Shown here: piece by piece, positions 46,013 through 55,332 of the stretch
How positions within the stretch are numbered: position 1 is the stretch's first letter
Layout of the letters: every line of letters starts with the position of its first letter
Origin: Streptomyces sp. NBC_00557
GTDB taxonomy: Bacteria > Actinomycetota > Actinomycetes > Streptomycetales > Streptomycetaceae
Direction: 5' to 3'
DNA length: 64,000 bases
Assembly (NCBI RefSeq): GCF_036345995.1
Contig: NZ_CP107796.1
Location: forward strand, 186,001-250,000
The notes under the pieces: model-generated
Databases searched by the model: none
Seen by the model: only the letters and a program-made list of their open reading frames with translations
Told to the model about the DNA's origin: nothing
Position numbers and translations under genes: made by a program

Positions 46013-47410
46013 TACTGCAACGGTGCTTGCCGTGACTGATGGCCAGGTCAGGGGCTGTGTCCGCGTCGTTTGTAGTGGCTGGTGCGGGCCTGGTGTTGTC
46101 GTCGGCGGCGCCAGGTCGACCAGTGCAGGATGTGCTCGACGGGTGTGGGTCGGCGGTCGGTGAGGCGGGTGATCAGCCGTCGTATTTCGGCGAGACTGAG
46201 GTGGATGAGCTGGGAGGATCCGTTTCTGCTTTCCCAGCATCCAGCTCGCGGGCTCGCAGGACGGTCAGACAGGCGTGAGCGGCCATGGCAAGGGTCATGT
46301 GTCGGTGCCAGCCGGGATAGCGGCGGACTTGGTAGTCGTCCAGGCCGCATTCCTGCTTCGCGCTCTGGAAGCATTCCTCGATGGCCCATCGGCTGTCGGC
46401 GACGCGGATCAGGTCGTCCAGGGTGGCCTCGGCCGGGCAGTAGGCGATGTAGTAGGAGATCTCCGCGGGGCGGGCGACGCTGCGGCGGGCGATCACCCAG
46501 TGGCGGCGGTCGGGCCGGTGCCAGGGCCGCACCTCGACGCGTGCCCAGTCGTAGATCCGCAGGCCGTGAGCGCCGGTGCCGCAGGAACGGCGCTTCCATT
46601 TCTGCCGTGGCAGGCCGTTGAACAGGTCGTGGACGGGATGGTCGAGCGCCCAGCGGGTGACCACGGTGTCGTGCCGGGTGGTGGCCATGACGTGGAAGAC
46701 GTCCGCCCGCTCCAGCTCGGAGCGCCAGCCCTTGGAGAAGCCGTAGGCGGCATCCGCGGTCACCCACCGGAACGGGATCTTGTCCGCGAGGGCGCGGCGG
46801 ACCATCGCCTTCGCCATGGCCACCTTGGTCTCGAAGCCGACCGTCTCGTCGATGCCGGCCCGGTGGCACCTGTCGCGGTCGTCGGTCCAGGAGGCGGGCA
46901 GATACAGACGCCTGTCGATCAGTGTCCGCCCACGGCCGGTTGCGTAGGCGAGGAACACGCCGACCTGGCAGTTCTCCGTCCGCCCGGCGGTGCCGGAGTA
47001 CTGCCGCTGCACCCCGGCCGACCGCGTCCCCTTCTTCACAAAGCCCGTGTCGTCCACGACCAGGACCGCCTCGGGGTCGCCGAGGTTGTCGACCACGTAC
47101 TGGCGCACGTCGTCGAGCACCTCGTCGGCGTCCCACTCGATCCGGTTCAGCATCCGCTGGATGCGGTCCGGTCCTGTGTGGCCGGCTTCCTCCGCCAGGG
47201 TCCAGCCGTTCTTCCGTTGCAGAGGTGCGATCAGGCCCCGCATATAGGCAAGTGCCGACTCACGCGGCTCCGACCTGCTAAAACGGTGCACGAACCGCTC
47301 ATGCACGGCGTCCAGTTCACGCGCCCACAACCTGACATCAGCAAGGTCCCCACCCACAACCACACCAACGACCATCCTGGCCATCAGTCACGGCAAGCAC
47401 CGTTGCAGTA
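46013..47410 (-). mobile_element. Complete IS701-family insertion sequence, 1398 bp
   Basis: Perfect 35-bp inverted repeats (46013-46047 and 47376-47410, ends TACTGCAACGG) enclose a single intact transposase gene and are flanked by CTAG direct repeats. Intact ends, intact target duplication and an undisrupted gene indicate a recent, probably still active insertion. It sits between the CorA-like gene and the sugar-kinase operon and interrupts no reading frame that I can see. Confidence 0.95.
46173..47384 (-). CDS. IS701-family DDE transposase
   Basis: The 403-residue protein has the family's DDE layout: VVDDTGFVKKGTRSAGVQRQ (first Asp), WVTADAAYGFSKGWRSELE (second Asp) and ADSRWAIEECFQSAKQECGL (Glu in the W-x-IEE-CF helix). 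The start ATG lies inside the right inverted repeat, as often seen in this family. It is full length without frameshift. Confidence 0.95.
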   Translation of the reverse strand: MARMVVGVVVGGDLADVRLWARELDAVHERFVHRFSRSEPRESALAYMRGLIAPLQRKNGWTLAEEAGHTGPDRIQRMLNRIEWDADEVLDDVRQYVVDNLGDPEAVLVVDDTGFVKKGTRSAGVQRQYSGTAGRTENCQVGVFLAYATGRGRTLIDRRLYLPASWTDDRDRCHRAGIDETVGFETKVAMAKAMVRRALADKIPFRWVTADAAYGFSKGWRSELERADVFHVMATTRHDTVVTRWALDHPVHDLFNGLPRQKWKRRSCGTGAHGLRIYDWARVEVRPWHRPDRRHWVIARRSVARPAEISYYIAYCPAEATLDDLIRVADSRWAIEECFQSAKQECGLDDYQVRRYPGWHRHMTLAMAAHACLTVLRARELDAGKAETDPPSSSTSVSPKYDG

Positions 47411-47414
47411 CTAG
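47411..47414. other. IS target-site duplication CTAG (right)
   Basis: The second copy of the 4-bp duplication, adjoining the right inverted repeat. Confidence 0.85.
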
Positions 47415-47419
47415 TGCTC

Positions 47420-47449
47420 GATCGGCCTTCGGCGGGTGGGTCGCCGATC
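47420..47449 (-). terminator. Possible terminator after the kinase operon
   Basis: GATCGGC/GCCGATC (47420-47426 and 47443-47449) could form a 7-bp stem about 100 bases past the kinase stop. Confidence 0.3.
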
Positions 47450-47546
47450 AGTCAACTTGGTTGTGGACGAAGGCAGTTCGGCCCTCTGCTGCCGGACCGC
47501 CACCCCGCCGGCGAGCCAGGGTGGTGCCGAGGCCTCGTCCGTGTGC

Positions 47547-48464
47547 TCACCGGTCGAGCGGTGTCGGGACGGCCGGGGTCTGCAGGGCGGCGGGGGCGGG
47601 TGCCGCGGTGGGGCGGCCGTGGCCGAAGGCGGCCTCCACGAAGCACTGGTCGTGGGCCGACCGCGCGCCGTGTTCCAGGGCGCGTTCGAGACAGGCGCGG
47701 GACGGCGGGGTGCCGTGCGACCAGCCGTCCCGGAGCAGGGACACGGCGAAACCGGCGAGGAACGCGTCGCCGCAGCCCATGGTGTCGGCCATGGACCGGG
47801 CGTCCGCGGCGAACGCGGGTGCCGTCACCAGGGTCCGGCCGTCGTACACGGCGGCCCCGGCAAGCCCCCGGGTGGCCAGGACCATGCGTGCTCCCCGTGC
47901 CACCACCGACTCCAGCAACCGCTGTGTGGCGGCCTCGTCCAGGTCCGAGCAGGACAGCAGGGCCAGGTCGAGGTGGGGGCAGACACGGTCGAGGTAGGCG
48001 GGGGTGCGGAACTCCTCGTCGTCGGAGAGGTCGAAGCTGACCAGCGGGCCGGCCGCGGCGAGCTTGGGCAGTTCCGCTTCGGTGCGCGAGTAGACGCTGG
48101 AGTGCACGAGCGAGAACGACGCCGCGTACGCCAGCAGATCGCCGTCGAGAACCAGCGGCTCGCGTACGGTGACACCGCCGCCGTTGTAGCCGAGGAAGAC
48201 CCGGTCGCCGTCCCGTACGTGGAGGGTGGACACACCGGACTCGCCGTGGCGCACCACGCTGTGCTCCACGGCGACGCCCTGGGCCGCCACGGCCGTACGG
48301 AGGAAGGCGCCGAGGTCGTCGTCGCCGAACACGCCCAGGTAGGCGGCGTCGAGACCGAGGCGGCGGGCGTAGACGGCGACGTTGACGCAGTTGCCTCCCG
48401 GGTAGTCGATGCCGCGGTCCACGAAACGGTCCACGACGTTGTCGCCGAAACCGAGGATGTTCAT
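47547..48464 (-). CDS. FrlD-like PfkB sugar kinase
   Basis: The 305-residue ribokinase-fold kinase has GDNVVDRF, the substrate motif YPGGNCVNVAVYARRLG and the catalytic DTMGCGDAFLAGF (anion hole and base D233). It resembles E. coli FrlD more than other PfkB kinases, sharing DRVF..Y..G, the FDLSDDEEF strand and PHLDLALLSCS. FrlD phosphorylates fructoselysine on O6. The ATG at 48464 follows GGAGAC. It is the last gene of a unit with a FrlB-like deglycase and an ABC importer, so I infer 6-phosphorylation of an imported fructosyl-amino compound. Confidence 0.85.
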   Translation of the reverse strand: MNILGFGDNVVDRFVDRGIDYPGGNCVNVAVYARRLGLDAAYLGVFGDDDLGAFLRTAVAAQGVAVEHSVVRHGESGVSTLHVRDGDRVFLGYNGGGVTVREPLVLDGDLLAYAASFSLVHSSVYSRTEAELPKLAAAGPLVSFDLSDDEEFRTPAYLDRVCPHLDLALLSCSDLDEAATQRLLESVVARGARMVLATRGLAGAAVYDGRTLVTAPAFAADARSMADTMGCGDAFLAGFAVSLLRDGWSHGTPPSRACLERALEHGARSAHDQCFVEAAFGHGRPTAAPAPAALQTPAVPTPLDR

Positions 48465-48544
48465 CAAAGTCTCCAACGGGGCGCGGGCGCCGCGCCGGTG
48501 CGCGGCGCCCGCTCGGGGCGGATGGCCGGGGTGGCGGATCGCGG

Positions 48545-49546
48545 TCAGTAGTCCATGACGCGGTAGTAGCGGCGCAGGTCCAGGGAGTGGTCGCGCACCC
48601 GCTCCAGGTGCTTGCTGACCCGGTCCATCACGGTGTCCATGACCAGCGGCGCCAGCAGCCCGCGGAACTCCGGGCTGATGCCGTCCAGGGGGTAGTCGCG
48701 GGTGTCGAAGACGGTGACGTCCTTGGAGACGCGCCGGGCGAACGCCTCGGCCCGGTCCGTGAGGGGGCGGGTCTCGTCCTCGCCCTGGAAGACGATCACG
48801 CTGGTGTCCTCCTCCAGCAGCTCCAGCGAGCCGTGGAAGAACTCGGCGCTGTGCACCCGGGTGGTGCGCAGCCACTGCATCTCCTCGAGGATGCACATGG
48901 AGTACAGGTAGGTGAACCCCCACAGGTTCCCGCCGCCGATGAGGAAGTGGTAGTCGGTGTCCTTGTGGGCCTCGGCGAAGTCGGAGGCCACCGGCTCGGC
49001 CCGGCGGGCGACCTCCACCAGGACGCGCGGCAGGGCGGCGAGTTCGCCGGCGAGACGGTCGTAGCCCTGGAACTCCCCGCGCCGAGAGAGGAGCCGGCCC
49101 ATGAACAGCAGCATCTGGACGTCGAACGGCCACGCCTTGGGCGCCGAGATCAGCGCGGTGTCGACCCGCTGGGCGACGGGGCTGTCGGGGTGGCCGGTGA
49201 AGCCGATCGTGTACGCGCCGCGTTGCTTGCAGTGGTCGATGGCCTTGATGCTGTCCTCGGTGGTTCCGGAGACGGAGGTGAAGACGGCGGCGGTGCGCTC
49301 GCCCAGCCGGGCGTCGCCCGAGACGACCAGCTCCGCGGCGATGGCCGCCCGCACAGGCAGCGTCGAGGTGCGCCGGGCCAGGTGTTCGTAGGGCCACATC
49401 TGCGCGTATGTGCCGCCGGCGCCCACGAGGAGGACGTTGTCGTACCCCTCGTCCAGGAGACGGTCGACGACCTCCTCGATCCGGGGGCGCAGCGCGACGA
49501 GGCTTTCCGTCTGGGCGACGAACTCGGCTTCGTTGAAAGAGAGCAC
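48545..49546 (-). CDS. FrlB-like SIS-domain deglycase
   Basis: The 333-residue protein has two SIS sugar-phosphate isomerase domains (VLLVGAGGTYAQMWPYEHLA, VFTSVSGTTEDSIKAIDHCK; second domain HFLIGGGNLWGFTYLYSMCI). It keeps the FrlB/GfrF-type segment MQWLRTTRVHSAEFFHGSLE and ends YRVMDY, like the E. coli enzyme's VEY end. FrlB cleaves fructoselysine 6-phosphate into glucose 6-phosphate and lysine. The GTG start has AAGGAA 9 bases upstream. The kinase gene follows after 80 bases, matching the two-step Amadori pathway. Confidence 0.85.
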   Translation of the reverse strand: MLSFNEAEFVAQTESLVALRPRIEEVVDRLLDEGYDNVLLVGAGGTYAQMWPYEHLARRTSTLPVRAAIAAELVVSGDARLGERTAAVFTSVSGTTEDSIKAIDHCKQRGAYTIGFTGHPDSPVAQRVDTALISAPKAWPFDVQMLLFMGRLLSRRGEFQGYDRLAGELAALPRVLVEVARRAEPVASDFAEAHKDTDYHFLIGGGNLWGFTYLYSMCILEEMQWLRTTRVHSAEFFHGSLELLEEDTSVIVFQGEDETRPLTDRAEAFARRVSKDVTVFDTRDYPLDGISPEFRGLLAPLVMDTVMDRVSKHLERVRDHSLDLRRYYRVMDY

Positions 49547-49620
49547 GGTGATGGTTTCCTTCGAGGGGTTGGTTCCGCACCGGCCGTGGCCGGGCCGGTG
49601 TCCTGGGCGCGGGGACGGTG

Positions 49621-50463
49621 TCAGGCCGCGCGACGCCGTGCGAACAGGACGTTCGCACCGGCGATGATCAGCCCGCCGGCGAAGATCAGCGTTCCCATGA
49701 CGTTGACCTGCGGGGGCACGCCGGTGCGGCTGGCGCTGTACACCCACAGCGGGAAGGTGACCGTACGGCCGGCGTTGAAGCTGGTGACGACGTAGTCGTC
49801 GATGGACAGGGCGAAGCACAGCAGGGCGCCGGAGACCACGCCGGGCAGCAGCATCGGCAGGGTGACCAGCCGGAACGCCGTCCACGGTCCTGCTCCGAGG
49901 TCGCGGGCGGCCTCCTCCAGCGTCGGGTCGTGTCCGGCCATGCGGGCCCGTACGGTGATGGCGACATAGGGGATGCAGAAGGCCACGTGGGCGATGAGGA
50001 CGGTCGCGTAGCCGCGGGGTACGCCGAGGACGATGAACAGCGACAGCAGGGCGGCGCCCAGGGCGATTTCGGGGGCGGCGATGGCGGCGAACAGCAGCAG
50101 GTCCACGGAGCCGCGGCCGCGGAAGCGGTGGCGGCCCAGAGCGAGGCCGATCGGGGTGCCCAGCAGGGTGGCGGCCACCGCGACGACCAGCGCGATGGTG
50201 AGGCTGTTGACGAGCGCCGAGGTCAGGTTGGGGATGGCGAACAGGTGCCGGTACCAGGTGAGGGTGAAGCCCTGCCAGGTGAAGTTCACCTTGCTGTGGG
50301 TGTCGTTGAAGCCGAACAGGACCATGACGGCGATCGGCAGCAGCAGCCAGGCCAGCACCAGCCACGTGCAGACGGTGAGCGTGGGACGGCGGCGCCCTCG
50401 GCGGCCGCTGCGCGGCCGGTGGGCGGCGGTGTCCTCTGCGGGGGCGGCGGTGTGCGTGGTCAT
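49621..50463 (-). CDS. ABC importer permease, PotC-like
   Basis: The 280-residue permease has six membrane helices and the inner-membrane permease EAA loop (EEAARDLGAGPWTAFRLVTL). The first loop GFNDTHSKVNFTWQGFTLTW is typical of PotC/YdcV permeases of the polyamine/opine/phosphonate importer class. It overlaps the PotB-like gene (ATGA), so the two subunits are co-translated. Confidence 0.9.
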   Translation of the reverse strand: MTTHTAAPAEDTAAHRPRSGRRGRRRPTLTVCTWLVLAWLLLPIAVMVLFGFNDTHSKVNFTWQGFTLTWYRHLFAIPNLTSALVNSLTIALVVAVAATLLGTPIGLALGRHRFRGRGSVDLLLFAAIAAPEIALGAALLSLFIVLGVPRGYATVLIAHVAFCIPYVAITVRARMAGHDPTLEEAARDLGAGPWTAFRLVTLPMLLPGVVSGALLCFALSIDDYVVTSFNAGRTVTFPLWVYSASRTGVPPQVNVMGTLIFAGGLIIAGANVLFARRRAA

Positions 50464-51371
50464 CGCGCGGCCACCTCCAGCACGTCGTCGGTGCCCAGGG
50501 CGCGGGCGTAGGCGAACACGGCCAGCAGCAGGGTGCCCATGAGGACGAAGGACAGGGCGGCGGCGGCCGGGTAGTCGAGGTTGGTGAAGTACTCGGTCTG
50601 GATGATGTTCCCGATCATGGTGGTCGAGGGGCCGCCGAGGATGCCGGCGTTGACGTAGTCGGCGGAGGCGGGCACGAAGGTCAGCAGCACGCCGGCGAAG
50701 ACTCCGGGCAGGGACAGGGGCAGTACGACGCGCCAGAAGGTCTGCGCCCGGGAGGCGTACAGGTCGGTGGAGGCCTCGATCACCTTGGCGTCCACCCGCT
50801 CCAGGGCCACGTACACGGGCAGCACCATGAACGGCAGGAAGTTGTAGGTGAGGCCGCCGATCACCGCGTACGGGGTGGCCAGCACGTGGAAGTCGGCGGG
50901 CAGCAGTCCCAGGTGCTTGAGCGGGCCGAGCAGGACGCCGTTGTCGGCCAGGACCACGTTCCAGGACTGGGTGCGGATGACGAAGGAGACGAAGAACGGC
51001 AGCAGGAGCAGGAAGAGGAACACCGACTTGTGCCGGCCGGCCCGGAAGGCGATCCAGTAGGCCACCGGGTAGCCCACGAGGGCGCAGCCGGTGGTGGCCG
51101 CGGCGCCGTAGAGGAGGGAGCGGACCAGTTGCACGTGGTAGGTCTCCACGACGGCCGCGTAGGTGTGGAAGTGGAAGGTCTGGCGGAAGCCGTCGATGAA
51201 GTCGCCGGTCTGCAGGGACAGCGACACCATGACGATCACGGGGGTGACGAAGAAGGCGGCCAGCCACAGCCAGCCGGGCAGCACCATCAGATACGGGGCC
51301 AGTACCGCGCGGGGGCGCCGTCTGCGGCGGCGGGTCAGGACTGGTAGATCGGTTCGAACAGCGCGTTCCAC
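50460..51371 (-). CDS. ABC importer permease, PotB-like
   Basis: The 303-residue permease has six membrane helices, a long second loop (TGDFIDGFRQTFHFHTYAAV) and the EAA loop EASTDLYASRAQTFWRVVLP. I choose the GTG at 51371 because GGAGGAGAA sits 3-7 bases upstream. This makes the gene overlap the 3' end of the binding-protein gene by 37 bases. Longer frames upstream read through that gene and are not credible. Confidence 0.88.
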   Translation of the reverse strand: MERAVRTDLPVLTRRRRRRPRAVLAPYLMVLPGWLWLAAFFVTPVIVMVSLSLQTGDFIDGFRQTFHFHTYAAVVETYHVQLVRSLLYGAAATTGCALVGYPVAYWIAFRAGRHKSVFLFLLLLPFFVSFVIRTQSWNVVLADNGVLLGPLKHLGLLPADFHVLATPYAVIGGLTYNFLPFMVLPVYVALERVDAKVIEASTDLYASRAQTFWRVVLPLSLPGVFAGVLLTFVPASADYVNAGILGGPSTTMIGNIIQTEYFTNLDYPAAAALSFVLMGTLLLAVFAYARALGTDDVLEVAAR

Positions 51372-52606
51372 TGCTTCTCCTCCGCTTCGTCGAGCACCCG
51401 CAGGTGGCGCAGCTTGGATTCGTCGGCCTTGGTCGGGAAGACCAGGGGGCTGGTGCTCAGGGACTCGAGCAGGGTCCGGCGCTTGCCGGTGGCGGCGGCC
51501 GCGTCGTGCGCGATGACCGCCCGGGCGTCGGGGACGGGGGTGACGAACTGCACCGTCTCGCTGACCCTCGCGGCGACCTCGGGCCGGTAGACGTAGTCCA
51601 TGTAGGTCAGGGCGTCGACGGGGTGGGCGGCCGTCGAGGGGATGCAGAGGTTGTCGGTCCACAGCAGTCCGCCCTCGTCGGGGACGACGAACTCCAGCCG
51701 TGAACCGCTCTGGTTGGCCTGGAAGACGTCACCGGAGTACACCAGCGAGGCGTACAGGTCGCCGCGTTGGAGGGAGGACTGGTAGGTGGCGGTGCTGTAG
51801 GAGCGCACCAGGCCGGCGTCGCGCTGCCTGCGCAGCCAGGCGGCGGCCTTGCGCCAGTCGGCGTGGGTGGACTTCTCCGGGTCGACGCCGATGGCGAGCA
51901 GGGCGATGTTGCCCATCTGCACCGCGTCGTTCCACATCCCGATCTTGCCGCTGAGCTTCGGGTCGAGCAGGTCCTGCCAACTGGTGATCTTCCGGCCCAC
52001 CTTGGCCGGGTCGTAGCCGATGCCGGTCATGCCGGACTGCCAGGGCACGGTGTAGACGTTGCCGGGGTCGAAGGAGGAGTTCTTGAACGCGGCCCCGCCG
52101 TACCGGGCGAAGTGGGGCAGGCGGCTGTGGTCGAGCGGGGCTAGGTAGCCGAGTTCGATGTACTTGGTGAGGTAGCTGTCGCCGCCGACCACCATGAGGT
52201 CGTAGCCGATGCCCTGTCCGGAGGCGAACTCCGGCTGGATCCTGCCGAACCAGGAGGCGCTGTCGTCGATCACCTCGTCGTAGGCGATCTTGATGCCGGT
52301 CGCGCGGGTGAAGGCCGCCAGGGTGGGGTGCCGGCTCTGGTCGCCGGGGTCGGTGTCGATGTACTGGGTGTAGTTGGCGAAGCTGAGCCGGCCCTTCTTC
52401 TTGCGTCCGGTCCAGAAGCCGTCGACGGCGGCGGCTATCTCGGCGGCTGTGCGGGGTACGGGCTTGCGGGCGCCCGGCACGCTGCACGCGGCGAGCGGGG
52501 CCAGGGCGGCGGCGCCGAGTGCGGCGCGCAGCAGACCGCGCCGGGAGCAGCGGCGCTCGGTCAGTCCGCGCAGCCAGGGCGCGGAGGGTGTGGGCTGCAG
52601 GGGCAT
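51335..52606 (-). CDS. ABC importer solute-binding lipoprotein, PotD-like
   Basis: The 423-residue lipoprotein has a signal with R22-R23 before the hydrophobic stretch and a lipobox LAAC with C41, so it may use the twin-arginine route. The mature part is a type II periplasmic-binding-like protein of the PotD/spermidine-putrescine group (GIKIAYDEVIDDSASWFGRI, GYDLMVVGGDSYLTKYIELG, LCIPSTAAHPVDALTYMDYV). The same class binds opines and fructosyl-amino compounds in Agrobacterium. The ATG gives a conventional start 17 bases after the ATPase stop. Confidence 0.9.
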   Translation of the reverse strand: MPLQPTPSAPWLRGLTERRCSRRGLLRAALGAAALAPLAACSVPGARKPVPRTAAEIAAAVDGFWTGRKKKGRLSFANYTQYIDTDPGDQSRHPTLAAFTRATGIKIAYDEVIDDSASWFGRIQPEFASGQGIGYDLMVVGGDSYLTKYIELGYLAPLDHSRLPHFARYGGAAFKNSSFDPGNVYTVPWQSGMTGIGYDPAKVGRKITSWQDLLDPKLSGKIGMWNDAVQMGNIALLAIGVDPEKSTHADWRKAAAWLRRQRDAGLVRSYSTATYQSSLQRGDLYASLVYSGDVFQANQSGSRLEFVVPDEGGLLWTDNLCIPSTAAHPVDALTYMDYVYRPEVAARVSETVQFVTPVPDARAVIAHDAAAATGKRRTLLESLSTSPLVFPTKADESKLRHLRVLDEAEEKQWNALFEPIYQS

Positions 52607-52623
52607 GGTGGGTCGACCTGTCG

Positions 52624-53820
52624 TCAGCTCGGGGTGAGGGAACCGGAGTCGGGGGTGACCCGGCCGGTGGTGGCGGGCGGGGCCGGGGCGGCGGGCGCGG
52701 TGCCGAGCGGGTAGGAGTGGGCGGTGGCCCAGGACAGCCAGACGGTGTCGCCGCGGGCCGGCGCCACGCCGGCGGTGCCGTCGTTGGGCTGGAAGACGGT
52801 CATCTCCGCGCCGGTGCTCGTGGCCACCGTGTAGCTGGTGGAGGTGCCCAGGTACACCACCTCGCGCACGGTCCCGCGGACGCGGCTGGCGGCGCCGGCC
52901 GGGTCGCTGGTCAGGGTGATCTTCTCCGGCCGTACGGTGATCTGGACGTCCGCTCCGACGCCGGGCGCGGCGGACGCCGGGACGGTGATGCGCTGTCCGT
53001 CGCCGAGGTCGATCACCCCGCCCTCGGGTCCGGTGCCGGTCAGGCGCCCGCTGATCAGGTTCGAGGTGCCGATGAAGCCGGCGACGAACGCGGTGGCGGG
53101 CCGCTCGTAGACCTCCTGCGGGGAGGCGACCTGCTCGATCAGGCCGCCGTTCATCACCGCGATCCGGTCCGACATGGTCAGCGCCTCGGCCTGGTCGTGG
53201 GTGACGTAGACGAAGGTGATGCCCACCTCGCGCTGGATCCGCTTGAGCTCCAGTTGCATGGACTGGCGCAGCTTCAGGTCGAGTGCGCCGAGCGGTTCGT
53301 CCAGGAGCAGGGCGCGCGGGCGGTTGACCAGGGCCCGCGCCAGGGCCACGCGCTGCTGCTGGCCGCCGGAGAGCTGCCGGGGGCGCCGGTCGGCCTTGTC
53401 GGCGAGTTCGACGGTGGCCAGGATGCGGTCGACCCGGTCGTGGATCTCGCCCTTGGCCACACGCCGGCGGCGCAGCCCGAACGCCACGTTGTCCGCGACG
53501 CTCAGGTGCGGGAAGAGCGCGTAGGACTGGAACACCATGTTGATGTCCCGCTTGTTGGGCGCGACGCCGACCATGTCCCGGCCGTGCAGCAGGATCTGCC
53601 CGCTGCTCGGCTCCTCGAACCCGGCGATCATCCGCAGGGTGGTGGTCTTGCCGCAGCCGGAGGGCCCCAGCAGGGAGAAGAACTCCCCTTCGGCGATGGC
53701 GAGGTTCACCCCTCGCACCGCCGCTGCGTCGCTCGCGCCGCCGAAGTCCTTGACCAGGTCGACGAGGGTGATGGCCGGGCCTGCGGCGGCTGGTGGCGGC
53801 GAAAGGGTGTCGGTTGCCAT
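52624..53820 (-). CDS. ABC importer ATPase, PotA-like
   Basis: The 398-residue ATPase has Walker [10 protein letters not shown] (52-60), the Q loop [10 protein letters not shown], signature LSGGQQQR (150-157) and Walker B ALLLDEP. A C-terminal TOBE domain starts near residue 290 ([14 protein letters not shown]). It energises the PotB/PotC-like permeases. The ATG at 53820 follows GGAGGTCTCC; longer frames enter the operator region. It is the first gene of the six-gene importer/catabolic unit. Confidence 0.92.
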   Translation of the reverse strand: MATDTLSPPPAAAGPAITLVDLVKDFGGASDAAAVRGVNLAIAEGEFFSLLGPSGCGKTTTLRMIAGFEEPSSGQILLHGRDMVGVAPNKRDINMVFQSYALFPHLSVADNVAFGLRRRRVAKGEIHDRVDRILATVELADKADRRPRQLSGGQQQRVALARALVNRPRALLLDEPLGALDLKLRQSMQLELKRIQREVGITFVYVTHDQAEALTMSDRIAVMNGGLIEQVASPQEVYERPATAFVAGFIGTSNLISGRLTGTGPEGGVIDLGDGQRITVPASAAPGVGADVQITVRPEKITLTSDPAGAASRVRGTVREVVYLGTSTSYTVATSTGAEMTVFQPNDGTAGVAPARGDTVWLSWATAHSYPLGTAPAAPAPPATTGRVTPDSGSLTPS

Positions 53821-53926
53821 CGCGGAGACCTCCGGAATTCGGATGGGAGAGGAGCGGGCGGCCGTTCGGCGGGGCGTGGGGGGACGGCCGTCCGGAAGAC
53901 GGCGGGCGGATGCGATCCGGCGAGGA

Positions 53927-53956
53927 TTGATAACGTTACCAACGCGGTCGTACCTT
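53927..53956 (+). promoter_or_regulatory. LacI operator overlapping the lacI-type promoter
   Basis: TTGATAACGTTACCAA (53927-53942) is a 16-bp palindrome with one mismatched pair and a LacI-family AACGTT core. TTGATA within it also reads as a -35 with TACCTT (53951-53956) 18 bases later, giving the regulator gene an autorepressed promoter. The importer ATPase starts 107 bases to the left. Confidence 0.75.
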
Positions 53957-54053
53957 ACCCACGGCCCGACGTCCCGCGTCAATGGTTGAATGGCGCTGAA
54001 TTCCACCGCCCCGTTGCCCGGGGTTCGCCGGGCCGACATGGAGAGAGCCGGAC

Positions 54054-55157
54054 ATGCCTCCAGAAGCGCAGCCGCGGCGACGCGTGACGATCCCGGACGT
54101 CGCCCGGCACGCCGGCGTGGGACAGGCGACGGCCGCACGCGTCCTCGGCGGGTACGGCTCGGCGAGCGCGGCCACCCGGGAACGGGTGCTGGCCGCCGCC
54201 GCCGAGCTCGGCTACAGCACCAACGCCGTGGCCCGCAGCATGATCAGCGGCCGCACCGACACCCTCGGGGTGGTCGTCGCCGACGTGGAGAACGCCTACT
54301 TCGCCCGCGCGGTGCGCGGCATCTCCGACGTCGCGGCCAAGGCGGGGCTGCAGGCCATCCTCGCCAACAGCGACGAGGACAGCGACAAGGAGAAGGCCGC
54401 GGTCCAGCTGTTCATCGAGCGTCGCGTGGACGGACTCGTGGTGGCACCGGCCGCCACCGACGACGCACACCTCGCCCGGGCCGTCTCGGCCGGCATCCCG
54501 GTGGTCCTGCTCGACCGTGTCCTCACCGGAGCCGCACTGGACACCGTGGTCGTCGACAACCGGGGAGCGGTCAAGGCGGCGGTGACCCGGTTCACCGATG
54601 CCGGACACACCCGCATCGCGGTGATCACCTCCGCCATGCCCGGCGACGACGGCGCCGGCCTCGCGCCGGGCGCGGACATCTGGACGACCACGGAACGCGT
54701 CGCCGGCTACCGCCAGGCCCTGCGCGCGGCCGGCATCCCGCGCTCGGCGGAACTGATCCGGCACACCGGCTATGACCGGGCCTGGGCACGCTCGGCCGTA
54801 CTGGAACTGATGACCTCGGCCAACCGCCCCACCGCGCTGTTCACCACCGACAACGTGGCCACGCTCGGCACCCTGGACGCCCTGCTCGACCTCGACGCCC
54901 GCATCCCCGGCGACGTCTCGGTCATCGGCTTCGACGAAGCGGAGTGGACCACACTCATCCGGCCCCGGCTCAGCGTGGTCAGCCAGCCCGTGCAGGAACT
55001 CGGCGGACTGGCCGCGGACATCCTCGTCCGCCGCATCAACGGAGCCACCGCCCGCCCCCGCCGGCACACCCTGCACACCACGTACATCGACCGCGAGTCG
55101 ACCGGCCCGGTCCCCGCCCGCGTACGACGCCTGCGCGCCCCGGTGCACCGACCCTGA
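54054..55157 (+). CDS. LacI family repressor of the importer/deglycase operon
   Basis: The 367-residue regulator has the LacI helix-turn-helix near residue 12 ([20 protein letters not shown]) with the hinge [15 protein letters not shown], and a periplasmic-binding-like ligand domain ([54 protein letters not shown]). The ligand is presumably the imported sugar derivative or its phosphate. The ATG follows GGAGAGAG. It is divergent from the operon with one operator between. Confidence 0.93.
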   Translation: MPPEAQPRRRVTIPDVARHAGVGQATAARVLGGYGSASAATRERVLAAAAELGYSTNAVARSMISGRTDTLGVVVADVENAYFARAVRGISDVAAKAGLQAILANSDEDSDKEKAAVQLFIERRVDGLVVAPAATDDAHLARAVSAGIPVVLLDRVLTGAALDTVVVDNRGAVKAAVTRFTDAGHTRIAVITSAMPGDDGAGLAPGADIWTTTERVAGYRQALRAAGIPRSAELIRHTGYDRAWARSAVLELMTSANRPTALFTTDNVATLGTLDALLDLDARIPGDVSVIGFDEAEWTTLIRPRLSVVSQPVQELGGLAADILVRRINGATARPRRHTLHTTYIDRESTGPVPARVRRLRAPVHRP

Positions 55158-55332
55158 CACGACGACGGCGCCCCCGACCGGTCGGCGGGCGCAGCGCGGA
55201 CGCTGTGCGCGGCACGCGTCTCCAGCCGGACGCGCGCGGTCTGCGGTGACCCGGCACACCGTAGAGCGGTTCCGCCACCGCCTCCGAGGAAACCTTTTGC
55301 GTATGCCTCCGTCCGGATGTTGAGGTGGCCCG

